Shown: piece after piece, positions 45,174 to 53,947 of the stretch
Layout of the letters: each line of letters opens with the position of its first letter
Numbering within the stretch: the stretch's first letter is position 1
Source: an uncultured Alphaproteobacteria bacterium
GTDB taxonomy: Bacteria > Pseudomonadota > Alphaproteobacteria > MPNO01 > UBA2964
DNA: 64,000 nucleotides
Assembly: GCA_951812775.1 (NCBI GenBank)
Contig: OX638326.1
Location: 632,335-696,334, forward strand
Direction of reading: 5' to 3'
The notes under the pieces: generated by a model
Told to the model about the DNA's origin: nothing
The model's input: the letters and a program-made list of their open reading frames with translations, nothing else
Database searches by the model: none
Translations under genes and position numbers: made by a program

Positions 45174-45584
45174 TCAGCTTGTCATACAGGCGGCGTTAAG
45201 CAATCCACCCGTCAAAGATGCTGCGCCAAGCCAAATCCCACTCGCCATTTCGCCTTGTTCGATCCGTTCAGAAATTTTTGGAATGGGCAAACGAACCAGA
45301 AAGAAAATTACGATTTGAACCACCAAGGCGACAACGCCCCAAATAACGCAATCCACCAAAGCTGCCGAATGGGCAATTGCACTCGCAAGCGGCAGCGAAA
45401 ACCCAATCAAGCTGCCAACCATTGCGATTGACGCAGCCGAATTATTGTCGCGAATGAGTTTTATCTCATCATGCGGTGTTACCCACATATACACGACCAT
45501 ATAAACCAGTGTGAGAGCGACAGCGGTTCCCAAGTAAGCAAGGAACAACGGCAACTCATTTAGGGATGTGCCGACTATTTCCAA
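45174..45584 (-). CDS. DUF350 (YjfL-like) membrane protein
   Basis: A 136-residue integral membrane protein with four helices (about 12-33, 52-74, 80-104, 115-135). HDEIKLIRDNNSAASIAMVGSLIGFSLPLASAI is the DUF350 hallmark. It heads the operon with DUF1190 15 bp downstream, as in the E. coli yjfL-yjfM-yjfC set. Confidence 0.82.
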   Translation of the reverse strand: MEIVGTSLNELPLFLAYLGTAVALTLVYMVVYMWVTPHDEIKLIRDNNSAASIAMVGSLIGFSLPLASAIAHSAALVDCVIWGVVALVVQIVIFFLVRLPIPKISERIEQGEMASGIWLGAASLTGGLLNAACMTS

Positions 45585-45720
45585 AGGAATTTCCTTAACA
45601 GCAATTTCGTTTCATCAGCTAAGAGTGTAGCACGCTTCGCGGTTGATCAATAGCGTGTTCGATGATCAAAATGTAATCCAATCAAATTTTCATCGCCATT
45701 ATCCGAAAGCAATTCAGCAG

Positions 45721-46461
45721 ATGCAAAAAACAGTTCTCGTTACCGGCGCGGCCAGCGGCATTGGCGAAGCCTGCACAAGGCTTTTACTGGAACGCGGTGC
45801 CAAAGTTACCGCCTTCGATCCGCAAATCGAAAGAATGCAAAATGCCCTCGGAGAGTCTGAAAATCTTTTGACGATTGGTGGAGATGTATCGCAAAAGCAA
45901 GATTGCATTGACGCTGTCGCGAACACGATCAACAAGTTTGGCGGGCTAGATGGCCTGATTCACTGTGGCGCCGCCCATTCCAGCGCGCGATGGGATGAAC
46001 TCGAACCGGAAGAGATGAACCGCGTCCTCGCCGTTAACGCGACCGGCTCCTTCCTGATTGCCCAAGCTGCCGCCACACATATGACCAAACAGGGAAAAGG
46101 ATCAATCGTTCTGACGACATCGGGGTCAGTACTGTTCGGTGTCACTGGCGGCAATGGTCAAGGCGGTCCCGCCTATGTCAGCTCTAAAGGAGCTGTTTTA
46201 GCCCTTACGCGTTCCCTTGCACGGGCACTTGGACCGACAGGTGTTCGCGTAAACGCCATAAGCCCGGGCATCACAGACACGCCAATGGTCGCGGGCTACA
46301 CCGACGAACAGAATGCCGCAATGAAGCAACGCTTTCCAATGGGCCGCTTTGCCGAGCCGGAAGAAATAGCGGAAGGTGCACTTTATCTTGTTTCAGATAA
46401 AGCCAGCTTAATGACCGGCGAAAACATGCACATCAATGGCGGTTCAGGCTTTGGGGGCTGA
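45721..46461 (+). CDS. SDR-family oxidoreductase
   Basis: A 246-residue classical short-chain dehydrogenase. NAD(P) site VTGAASGIGEACT, IHCGAAHSS in place of NNAG, catalytic Ser in LTTSGSVLF and Tyr/Lys in AYVSSKGAVLALT, ending MTGENMHINGGSGFGG. ATG 45721 is preferred over a 26-codon upstream extension. It is transcribed toward a broken TPP enzyme gene whose end lies at its stop. Confidence 0.88.
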   Translation: MQKTVLVTGAASGIGEACTRLLLERGAKVTAFDPQIERMQNALGESENLLTIGGDVSQKQDCIDAVANTINKFGGLDGLIHCGAAHSSARWDELEPEEMNRVLAVNATGSFLIAQAAATHMTKQGKGSIVLTTSGSVLFGVTGGNGQGGPAYVSSKGAVLALTRSLARALGPTGVRVNAISPGITDTPMVAGYTDEQNAAMKQRFPMGRFAEPEEIAEGALYLVSDKASLMTGENMHINGGSGFGG

Positions 46462-46464
46462 CGT

Positions 46465-47348
46465 CCCCAACCGTGATGACCACGTCAGAATCGGCAAACG
46501 CTTTGATGACATGGTCACGACCCTGCAGCCCCATGGTGAACAAGGTATGCGGATCATCTAATACTTAAAGCGGAGGCTGAAGACCGCGTCAGGGCCTGCA
46601 GCCCCATGGTGAACCAGGTATGCGGATCATCCATCGGCACCGCGCCCTTACCCATAAAGGTATTGACCACCGGGATACCGGTTTTCCGCGCGAGACGTCG
46701 TAGCTGAGTTGCGGCACGTTTTCGTACCGAGCCATTCCCGGCGAGAATGACGGGTGACTTTGCATTGGTAATCAGGTCAACCGCCCGGCTGACCGCTTTG
46801 TGATCTGCTACCGGGCGCCGCGTCGGCAAGACCAGCATTGGCTGCTCGTCCGTATCACGTTTGGCGATGTCTTCTGGCAACTCTATGACCGTAACGCCAG
46901 GCTTTTCGGCCTCGGCAATCTTGAACCCCTTGCGCACAATTTCCGGGATAGACTGCGCCGTATAGACGCTATGCGCCCATTTGCTGATCGGCTTCATCAT
47001 GCCAATCACATCCATATTCTGATGGCTTTCCTTATGCAGCCTTCGGGTTGACCCCTGGCCGATAATCGCCACTACAGGAGACCGGTCCATGTTTGCATCC
47101 GCTAACCCCGTTACCAGGTTGGTGGCCCCGGGCCCCAGCGTCGCCAGACACACACCCGCTTTACCGGTCAGCCTGCCATAGGTATCCGCCATAAAGGCGG
47201 CCGCCTACTCATGTCGGCACAGAACAAACTTGATATCGCTGTCCATCAGCGAAATCATCAGGTCGGCGTTTTCCTCGCCGGGAACGCCGAAAATACGTTC
47301 AACACCCTCTGCTTCAAGGCATTTTACAAATAAATCGGATGCTTTCAT
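46465..47348 (-). pseudogene. Truncated TPP-dependent enzyme (acetolactate-synthase-like) gene
   Basis: It starts at ATG 47348 (GGAG 8 nt upstream). The first domain reads MKASDLFVKCLEAEGVERIF and continues GVPGEENADLM. TAG at 47205-47207 replaces the Gln of the RHEQAAAFMA motif. The frame continues from there to 46600 (GKAGVCLATLGPGATNLVTG, NMDRSPVVAIIGQ, MDDPHTWFTMGLQ), then a 37-bp near-identical repeat (46522-46558 and 46595-46631) has inserted foreign codons, after which GRDHVIKAFADSDVV resumes and ends where the SDR gene stops. The catalytic C-terminal half is absent. Not functional. Confidence 0.78.
46522..46631. repeat. 37-bp direct repeat inside the TPP pseudogene
   Basis: 46522-46558 and 46595-46631 match at 36 of 37 positions and lie 73 bp apart. 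Each covers the DDPH-T-x-FTMGLQ part of the enzyme. This looks like a small partial tandem duplication with 36 unrelated bases between. Confidence 0.7.
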
Positions 47349-47397
47349 CGAACACTCTCCATTTTGGCGTTAACCATAGTTGGGGAGTGTTAACCAA

Positions 47398-47438
47398 AAG
47401 ATTTCCCCGACGTTCCTTTAGGAAGCCGGGGAAATCTT
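47398..47438 (-). terminator. Intrinsic terminator downstream of ubiD paralogue 4
   Basis: AAGATTTCCCCG (47398-47409) pairs with CGGGGAAATCTT (47427-47438), with a smaller inner stem (TTCC/GGAA) in the loop. On the minus strand TTTT follows the hairpin. It lies 30 bp after the stop of ubiD paralogue 4. Confidence 0.82.
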
Positions 47439-47467
47439 CAACTTATCGTTAGAAAACCGGTTTGCAA

Positions 47468-49033
47468 TCAACCGTGGCCGGTTTCGCCCAGCCAACGGAA
47501 ATATGGATCCTGCATGTTTTTGAGCTCGGCGAGTTCTTCCTCGCTGAGCCATTTCGAGAAATCCATCTGATCAACCGGATATTTGGAGCGCTCATAGACC
47601 TGCTCACCAAGCGGTGCGGTTGCGTCAATTCCCATGCCGCCATCGGAGACCGAGATATTACCAATTTTGAGTTCTGACGGCTGGAATGCCTGACCGCGGC
47701 CATATTCGTTATAGACGATATAATCTTTCTGGGCCGAAGCACGGGATTGAATTGCCCACATCACATCTTCCGGCTGCCACGGATCAATATCCTCATCGAC
47801 GACAACCACCAGCCGCATACCACGATACAGCCCCATAATGGCCGTCAGCAGGTTGCGCTGCATGCCCTCATCCGAGCGGCGGCGTTTCTTGACCTGAATG
47901 ACCAGTCCACCCCACAGGGTAAGACCGAGCCAACTGGCAACATCCTTCACAAAACCCGGGGCCATACGTTCGCACAGCTCATAAACACTGGCGCACATGA
48001 ACGGTGCTTCATACCAGAAGGCGCCAAAATGCGGCGTGTAGACAATCGGATTCTTCTTACGGCGTGTCACGGCGGTGAGCTGGAACGCACGTGGCGTCCG
48101 ATAGGCATGCCCCATCGAACGCGCCCATTCGGGATGCAGGAGCGCAACACCCTGCTTGCCCATCCGTTCGGCCTCTTCCGTTTCCCAAACACGTTCGCCT
48201 TCGAGCACATACCCTTCAAGTGACCACTCGGCATTGGCGATGGTGTAGGCGTCGACCGTCCGCGCTTTCACAACATCAACCGGATATCCCTGAATGGCGC
48301 CTGCGAAACCCAGCTTGTCGGTCTGGCCGGGGAAGATCACCGGGTTCATGGTCGAAACCGAAACCAGTTCGGGGCCGACCGGCGGACAGATGTTAACTGT
48401 GCACGGTACCTTCTTACCTGGGTGATGTGAGCAGATCACATCACCAGCACCACCCGGCACCATATTGATCGAAGCGTATTTCTGCCCTTCGCGGAAAGAC
48501 ATACGGTACATCGAAATCTGGCTGCCGCCACCCGGCACCCAGGGCTCTCCCATGAACAGATGCGAGCCAGCGCCAAAAATCTGGCCGCCATCATCAAACG
48601 TATGCGTCGCAACAGGAATAATATCGTGAATGTGATCAAAATCCTTGCCCGGGATCAGGACCTCTTCCTGCACAGGTGCATCATCAACAATGCGCGGTGG
48701 AATGGGATTTTGAACCTGATCGAGCAGTTGATGCTTGATCTCCCGAAAGTCTTCAACGCCATGAAAACGGTTCACCCGTTCCTTGCGAGAATAGAGATTG
48801 GAGATCATCCGGACACCGGGATAGCCCTTGATGTTATTGGCGACAATTACCTTGGAATTATCGAACGCTTTGGTGATGGTGCACATCTCAACCAAAGGAT
48901 CGACCTCGCCATCGATGTATTGAACATCATCACCGAGCCAGTCGAGTGTGGTACGCAGATCGACCAGCGCTTCCTCGCGCGTCAATCCATTTGCCCCTTT
49001 TTCTTCCAGTTTCACAGCTAACCGGTCTGCCAT
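47468..49033 (-). CDS. Divergent UbiD-family protein, paralogue 4
   Basis: A 521-residue UbiD fold protein. The catalytic Arg is in SMYRMSF and the two Glu of the active site survive in WETEEAE, but the canonical GPFG between them is lost. The prFMN/Mn ligands of Fdc1-type enzymes are changed: Asn five residues before Arg is Gln, the His 18 after it is Gly, and the Glu in the FAGAIQG region is Lys. The fold therefore may not use prenylated FMN in the usual way. It has a terminator of its own and a frameshifted cupin gene on its other side. Confidence 0.82.
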   Translation of the reverse strand: MADRLAVKLEEKGANGLTREEALVDLRTTLDWLGDDVQYIDGEVDPLVEMCTITKAFDNSKVIVANNIKGYPGVRMISNLYSRKERVNRFHGVEDFREIKHQLLDQVQNPIPPRIVDDAPVQEEVLIPGKDFDHIHDIIPVATHTFDDGGQIFGAGSHLFMGEPWVPGGGSQISMYRMSFREGQKYASINMVPGGAGDVICSHHPGKKVPCTVNICPPVGPELVSVSTMNPVIFPGQTDKLGFAGAIQGYPVDVVKARTVDAYTIANAEWSLEGYVLEGERVWETEEAERMGKQGVALLHPEWARSMGHAYRTPRAFQLTAVTRRKKNPIVYTPHFGAFWYEAPFMCASVYELCERMAPGFVKDVASWLGLTLWGGLVIQVKKRRRSDEGMQRNLLTAIMGLYRGMRLVVVVDEDIDPWQPEDVMWAIQSRASAQKDYIVYNEYGRGQAFQPSELKIGNISVSDGGMGIDATAPLGEQVYERSKYPVDQMDFSKWLSEEELAELKNMQDPYFRWLGETGHG

Positions 49034-49200
49034 AATCTCTCCTCCTGCGGCACTATTTCAGCAAACTATAATTGTATGTGTACAAACAATAAAGCTTTAC
49101 CGTCCGTGATTGCAAACAATGGGAGCTACTCACCCTTATTTCAATTCGAAATCCCTTGTATAATTGGGGTCAATGATCATCTGACGAAGGAATTCCACCA

Positions 49201-49714
49201 TGCTTGATGCCCCGCAATTCACGCCACCAGCCCTGACCAATAAGGAAATGAAGGAACAGGAAGTTGCCCTCTCCGACAAAAAGACTCCCTATGTCTTTTC
49301 CCTCAAAGGCCAGCTCCTGGTCAGGGCCGTACCGACAGCGTGCTCGCCGCGACGGACGATTTAACGATCCGGCTCAAAATATACGCGTCGGGCGGCGAAA
49401 ACGAACTTCACGCGCATCCGCATGAGGACCACAGCTTTATGATCCTGCAGGGCTCGGCGCGCTTCTTTGGACCCGATGAGGAAGCGATAGAGCTTGGCCA
49501 GTGGGAAGGCATCATGCTGCCACGTGGCAATCTCTATAAATTCTTCGCTACCAGTGAGGAACCGCTGGTCATGATCCGGGTCGGTAACCCGAATTACAAA
49601 AAGCAGGCCGCCCCCTACCGCCTTAACGCTCAGGGTGAAGAAATGCGCGGCGATTCTAAGGAAAACAAAACCGTGCCGGTAATTTTCCGCGATGGCGCAT
49701 TCTTTGGCGATTGA
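49201..49714 (+). pseudogene. Cupin protein with a one-base deletion
   Basis: ATG 49201 opens a frame that reads FTPPALTNKEMKEQE and runs to FSLKGQLLVRA, ending at TAA 49361. A second frame starts inside the first (about 49322) and continues TDSVLAATDDLTIRLKIY, ELHAHPHEDHSFMILQG, the metal cupin motif, to TGA 49714. Removing the shift near 49320 joins KGQLLV to QGRTDSVLAATDD, giving about 171 residues. A frameshift or a base-calling deletion. Confidence 0.7.
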
Positions 49715-49728
49715 GACAGTATTCCGCA

Positions 49729-49830
49729 AATTCTGTCAGGATTTTTTACAGTTGGGGAAATACCCTTGCGCTGTTGATGTTATAACCTGTTGAAATGCCG
49801 CGATTCTGGTGTTTCGGCACAAGTTTTGCA
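49729..49830 (+). promoter_or_regulatory. Sigma-54 promoter and degenerate PrsR-like box for the 49883 PEP-CTERM gene
   Basis: CGGCACAAGTTTTGCA (49815-49830) is a sigma-54 -24/-12 element, GG and GC ten bases apart. At 49729-49749, 65 bp upstream, a 21-nt segment matches the other boxes in its right part (TGTCAGGATTTTTTAC) but not in its left four bases. Spacing equals that of the three good copies. Confidence 0.6.
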
Positions 49831-49882
49831 TGTATTTACGCGCGCGATGGTCGACAATCGCGTAAGTAACCCGGAAAGCGTC

Positions 49883-50554
49883 TTGATCAAACGTCTTTTA
49901 GCCTCCGCTGCGGTGATATCCGCCATAGCCCTGTCCTCGACAGGCGCCGGGGCTATTACGACTCTATATACCGGTAATGTCAGTGGTACCGAGCAGGGTA
50001 ACTTCATCACAGCAGCCGGTGGCGGGCTCAGTTTTGAGAGTTTCGAAGGCATTACACCCAACGGCGCGCCGCAAGCCTCTATCGATTTTGGCGCCTTCGA
50101 GATGGCCGATAATTTCGGTGGGGCTTTCGCCAATGATGTGCGGTCCTGTCCGGCAGGATTCTGCTCTTCATTTACGACGGCAACAGACGACACAAACTTT
50201 ATCCATGCCAGTGGCGCCGCGACATATACATTTGATACCGCGATCAACGCCTTTTCCTTTACGTTGAGCCATCATAACGTCGTCGATGCACTCTCGATTA
50301 CCACCAATGCCGGTGACATATTCAATATCGGAACACCGAATTTTGGCACGGGCGCGAGTTTTATCGGGCTGATTAATGACAGTGCGGCTTTTACCGAAGT
50401 TACAGTCACCTATGGCAGAGATGAGGACTCTGTCGGCATCGACGAAGTCCGATTTGGCGAGCTGGCGTTAGATGTTCCTGAACCAGGTATGATGACCATT
50501 TTTGGCTTTGGCCTCTCCGGACTCGCAATTATCCGCAGACGCAAACGCGTCTAA
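49883..50554 (+). CDS. PEP-CTERM sorted protein
   Basis: A 223-residue exported protein. TTG 49883 with GGAAAG upstream opens a signal peptide (about 1-22, STGAGA). The C-terminus is an intact exosortase sorting signal: VPEPG (about 196-200), a hydrophobic helix, then RRRKRV. The middle is a Ser/Thr/Gly-rich surface-type domain with two Cys (RSCPAGFC). Function is unknown; exosortase (epsH) lies outside the window. Confidence 0.85.
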   Translation: MIKRLLASAAVISAIALSSTGAGAITTLYTGNVSGTEQGNFITAAGGGLSFESFEGITPNGAPQASIDFGAFEMADNFGGAFANDVRSCPAGFCSSFTTATDDTNFIHASGAATYTFDTAINAFSFTLSHHNVVDALSITTNAGDIFNIGTPNFGTGASFIGLINDSAAFTEVTVTYGRDEDSVGIDEVRFGELALDVPEPGMMTIFGFGLSGLAIIRRRKRV

Positions 50555-50579
50555 ACCAACCTCTAGAAATTTAAAGAAT

Positions 50580-51182
50580 TCAGCCGCGCGTTTTACGGCG
50601 TACTGCCCCTGCGTAAACCGCACCAGCGACCAAAAACAGCAGACCGCCTGGCGCAGGAAGCGCAGGCGCATCGGCTTCAATCTGAAAATCTACGGTAAGC
50701 GCCTGCGCCTGTATTACGGTCGGGCTGCCACCATTAATTGTTGCTGTCACATCGACCGTCGCCAGAACCGAATAGATTTCACTGGGATCAAGCGCGCCAT
50801 CAATTAGATAGTTAAAATCCAGAGGAACCGCAGATGGTTGCGAAACCGAAGGACCAAGATAATCGTTCACAACAAGACTGCGGGCCAGACCAGCCGCCTA
50901 AACAACACCACCCGTAAGAATTACGATCGGACCACCCGGTCCATTAATAGTTATATCGGTGAAGGCAACGGATTCGATCGTAGCGCTGGTGTCCCCACCT
51001 TCAAGGGTACCAGTTACCTCAGCACCGAAATAGGCCGTCTCCCCCTGACCAAATACAAAGGCCGGATTCGTTAGTCCTGGATCCGTAAAGACATTGAGGT
51101 TCATCGCCATAGTCAGCGCATGCGCCTGAAATGACATCAAGGCCGCAACACAGCTTACACCAATGAAACGCAAAATTTTCAC
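50580..51182 (-). pseudogene. PEP-CTERM-like protein gene interrupted by an in-frame TAG
   Basis: The 201-codon frame starts at GTG 51182 after GGGG and carries a signal peptide (about 1-22, FQAHA). It reads to ILTGGVV and meets TAG at 50898-50900; the frame continues in phase (AAGLARSLVVNDYLG) and ends with a tail ALPAPGGLLFLVAGAV then RRKTRG, a variant of the PEP-CTERM signal. A single base change would explain it. The remaining N-terminal piece lacks the sorting tail. Confidence 0.78.
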
Positions 51183-51227
51183 GAAAGATCCCCTGTACAT
51201 GGTCCCCACTATTATTACCTATAATAT

Positions 51228-51243
51228 GGCATGAAATCTGCCA
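51228..51243 (-). promoter_or_regulatory. Sigma-54-like promoter of the 51182 gene
   Basis: On the minus strand TGGCAGATTTCATGCC (51243 to 51228) has GG and GC ten bases apart, with ATGC in place of TTGC at -12. It lies 45 bp before the GTG start. No GTAA-N13-TTAC box is found 60-70 bp upstream, where a neighbouring gene begins. Confidence 0.5.
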
Positions 51244-51294
51244 TTCGAAAAGTCTGATAAGGCGACTTTCTAGATATTTAAAGCGAAGCAGAGT

Positions 51295-52110
51295 TTAGCC
51301 TCCGCCGCAGCCCCCACATCCGCCGCAGCCATCTCCGCTGCCCTGATCAAAGCCGTCGCCGCGCACGCCATCCATCATCGCAACTGTCCCGGCCATCAGG
51401 GCGAGGTTGCCATCTTCCCGCAGCCGCCGCGATTTCAGGGATTCTTCGCGCGCCATTACACCGGTGGCCATCAGCCAGAACGCACCGGCGCAGAGCGCGA
51501 CCCAAGGGTAGCCCAAAATAACCAATACAATACCAGCGACCATCAGCCCCCATCGGACCATCCGGAACTGCTGGATTGTGGGTTTGCGGATCACCCAGGC
51601 CTGGGCTGTATTGACGCGACGCATCGCGCTGACATCCCGGAAACGGTCCTGTGGTAGCGGCCAAATATCCGCCGGCGGCTGGTCGCCGGAAAGCGCCTTA
51701 TAGGATTCCCGTGTCTGCTTGTATTGATCCCAGTATTTTTCAGCCTCGTTCTGCCCGCCTCGTGTCGAGCCGTGATGCAACGGCGCGCCAAGTACATCTT
51801 TGCAAAACGCGTCCCAGTAATTGCGGCTATAGGTGAGGTGCAAATGCCAGGCTTGATCAACGTCATCTGACGGTGTCACCTCATGGCCCGCACGCATCGC
51901 CAGATAGACAAAGCGTTTGTATTCTTCAACAATGCGCTCAGCATAGTCAGCTTTCCAGCCATTCTCGCGTACCAGCCGCGTGGTAAAGCTCAGATCGGCT
52001 TCCGGGTCATCAAATTGATGCGCCTCAATCTTTTGCCATAACGGATCATTGGCGGGATCAATCGCCGGCAGAACATCGACAAGGGAATTGGGTTCTGTGG
52101 AGTCTGACAT
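51295..52110 (-). CDS. Glycine-rich-domain membrane protein with a Cys/Gly tail
   Basis: A 271-residue protein. DDVDQAWHLHLTYSRNYWDA and LGAPLHHGSTRGGQNEAEKY match the plant-type glycine-rich domain (DUF1399-like) also seen in bacteria. Two hydrophobic helices lie near 183-225 and the protein ends in GCGGCGGCGGG, a metal-binding-like tail. It may bind metal at the membrane. Function unknown. No clear operon partner. Confidence 0.68.
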   Translation of the reverse strand: MSDSTEPNSLVDVLPAIDPANDPLWQKIEAHQFDDPEADLSFTTRLVRENGWKADYAERIVEEYKRFVYLAMRAGHEVTPSDDVDQAWHLHLTYSRNYWDAFCKDVLGAPLHHGSTRGGQNEAEKYWDQYKQTRESYKALSGDQPPADIWPLPQDRFRDVSAMRRVNTAQAWVIRKPTIQQFRMVRWGLMVAGIVLVILGYPWVALCAGAFWLMATGVMAREESLKSRRLREDGNLALMAGTVAMMDGVRGDGFDQGSGDGCGGCGGCGGG

Positions 52111-52154
52111 CGCAATACCCTCCTTTGGCCCCGATTATATAAAGTTTTACACCG

Positions 52155-53252
52155 TTAGTCGCGAATATCCTGCAGGAACCATTCGGTCGGCATGTGACGA
52201 CCAACCTTGGCTTCTACCGCCTTTTCGTAAACCAGTCCTCCGACGGATGAGAACTGTAATCCCTGATTGCCGACGTTGTGATAAAAGGTAATCTGATCAT
52301 CATCGGTGCGGCCAATCGACGGGTCATTGATCAAATCCCCAAAGGTGGGAAAATCGACAATAAAGTTGAAGTTTTCCTGCTTCTCGGGCAGTCGCTTGCG
52401 TTCTTCTTCCGAGCCTGCGACCCAGGCCAGTGGGCTGTGCCCGACGCCTTTTTCCGTGCCTTTACTGTCGATATCCAGCCCGCCACTGCCCTGTGATATC
52501 CTGACATCAACCTTCTCGAGCACCTCGTTAGAAATCTCCATCGGGCCGAGCATGGTCACATGCTGCCCGGGCGACAGCCATTCAGCGTCAAAAGTCGGCG
52601 CCATCGAATCCGTACAGCTGGACACGATGTCCGCGCCGCGCACTGCTTCTTCCGCACTATCGACAGGAATGATCTCAAGATTTAACCGGCGGCTCATTTC
52701 GGAGGCATAGGCCTCCCGGTTGGCCTTGGTCGGGCTATAGACTTTTACTTTAGTAATCCCGCGCACCGAGCAATAAGCCTGCAGATAGGTCCGCGCCATA
52801 CCACCTGACCCCAGCATGCCAACTGTCGTAGCATTGTCCCGCGCCAGGTATTTGGCACCGATTCCGCCACTGCCGCCAACCCGCATATGCTGTAATATGC
52901 CATCATTGATAAAGGCCAGCGGTTCACCATTCATCGCCGAGAACACCATGATCAGCCCGCAATAGGTGCCAGGTTCAACGCAGTATTTATCCTCAGTCCA
53001 GCTACCATCCTCCGCGCGCGGCCAGGTCATGATGTCTGATTTCATCCGGATCGCGAGATAACCGCCGGAGCAACCCTCCATGGTGCCCCAGCGATAATAA
53101 CCGTCCTCACGCTCGCAGGGCGCATAGATGTCGGAACGCGGCCGATGCGTTGCCTTACCCTCCGCCAGGTCACGGAAGGCTTGCTCCTGCGCAGCGATAC
53201 AATCCTCCATATTGAGGATTTCCTCGACAACATCGTTATGAATGAACAGCAT
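52155..53252 (-). CDS. Ornithine cyclodeaminase/mu-crystallin family protein
   Basis: A 365-residue NAD-dependent enzyme fold. Nucleotide site GMLGSGGMARTYLQAY, AHRVGGSGGIGAKYLA-type region RVGGSGGIGAKYL, and the catalytic-type residues of the N-terminal half (NDGILQHMRVG) are seen. Family members act on ornithine, alanine or other amino or imino acids. A paralogue starts at 63197. It is divergent from the cysteine-dioxygenase-like gene across 85 bp. Confidence 0.83.
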   Translation of the reverse strand: MLFIHNDVVEEILNMEDCIAAQEQAFRDLAEGKATHRPRSDIYAPCEREDGYYRWGTMEGCSGGYLAIRMKSDIMTWPRAEDGSWTEDKYCVEPGTYCGLIMVFSAMNGEPLAFINDGILQHMRVGGSGGIGAKYLARDNATTVGMLGSGGMARTYLQAYCSVRGITKVKVYSPTKANREAYASEMSRRLNLEIIPVDSAEEAVRGADIVSSCTDSMAPTFDAEWLSPGQHVTMLGPMEISNEVLEKVDVRISQGSGGLDIDSKGTEKGVGHSPLAWVAGSEEERKRLPEKQENFNFIVDFPTFGDLINDPSIGRTDDDQITFYHNVGNQGLQFSSVGGLVYEKAVEAKVGRHMPTEWFLQDIRD

Positions 53253-53337
53253 GAACCAGCCTCCCTTTTATGGCGTGTTTGTCTGTGAGAAAGTGTAGAG
53301 GTCTGTAGTTAAACCGGCAATGTCAGGAAAGCGAAAG

Positions 53338-53943
53338 ATGACCGATATCGCGCCATTGCGTGACTTTGTAACCAACATGACCCGCTTGATCGATACTGAC
53401 TGTGCAGAACAAACGCTTCTCAAAGAGGGGCAATTATTACTGGAACAGTTGATCGCCGATGACAGCTGGCTCCCGGAAGCCTTTGCGGTACCTAACCCCG
53501 AAAGTTATCGCCAATACCTATTATGGTGCGATCCGTTGGAACGCTTCTCGGTCGTCAGCTTTGTCTGGGGTCTCGGCCAAACAACACCGATCCACGACCA
53601 CACCGTTTGGGGTCTCATCGGTATGCTCCGCGGTCGCGAGGTCGGAGAGAACTTTTCCATCGACACGGACAGCAAATTGGAAAAGTCCGGAGAGGAAATG
53701 CTCACCCCAGGTATGGTCGGCGCGGTTTCCCCAACCATTGGCGATATTCACAAAGTCTCGAATGCGTTGACCGACAAACCGTCGATCAGTATCCACGTCT
53801 ATGGTGCCAATATCGGTGCCGTTCACCGTCATGTGTTCGACGCCGAAACAGGGAAACCGAAAGAGTTTATTTCCGGCTATTCAAACGAAGCGATACCAAA
53901 TTTATTCGACCGCTCAGCTGAGATTCATGAAGTGATCAAGTGA
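53338..53943 (+). CDS. Cysteine-dioxygenase-like cupin
   Basis: A 201-residue cupin of the CDO type. The iron ligands are in PIHDHTVWG (HxH) and the third His in GDIHKVSN; the second half carries SISIHVYGANIG. The family oxidises thiols such as cysteine or 3-mercaptopropionate. The ATG at 53338 is chosen because AGGA lies 9 nt before it. It ends 4 bp from the convergent TPR gene. Confidence 0.85.
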   Translation: MTDIAPLRDFVTNMTRLIDTDCAEQTLLKEGQLLLEQLIADDSWLPEAFAVPNPESYRQYLLWCDPLERFSVVSFVWGLGQTTPIHDHTVWGLIGMLRGREVGENFSIDTDSKLEKSGEEMLTPGMVGAVSPTIGDIHKVSNALTDKPSISIHVYGANIGAVHRHVFDAETGKPKEFISGYSNEAIPNLFDRSAEIHEVIK

Positions 53944-53947
53944 CTCT

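Noticed and set aside
46522..46631. A CRISPR-like or mobile-element repeat pair
   Set aside because: There are only two copies, both lie in the coding sequence of one enzyme, and no terminal inverted repeats or transposase are present.
21871..51182. A genetic code with TAG read as Gln
   Set aside because: Several intact genes in this window end at TAG (for example the SDR at 16037 and the O-antigen-ligase-like gene at 13858) where the family end is expected.
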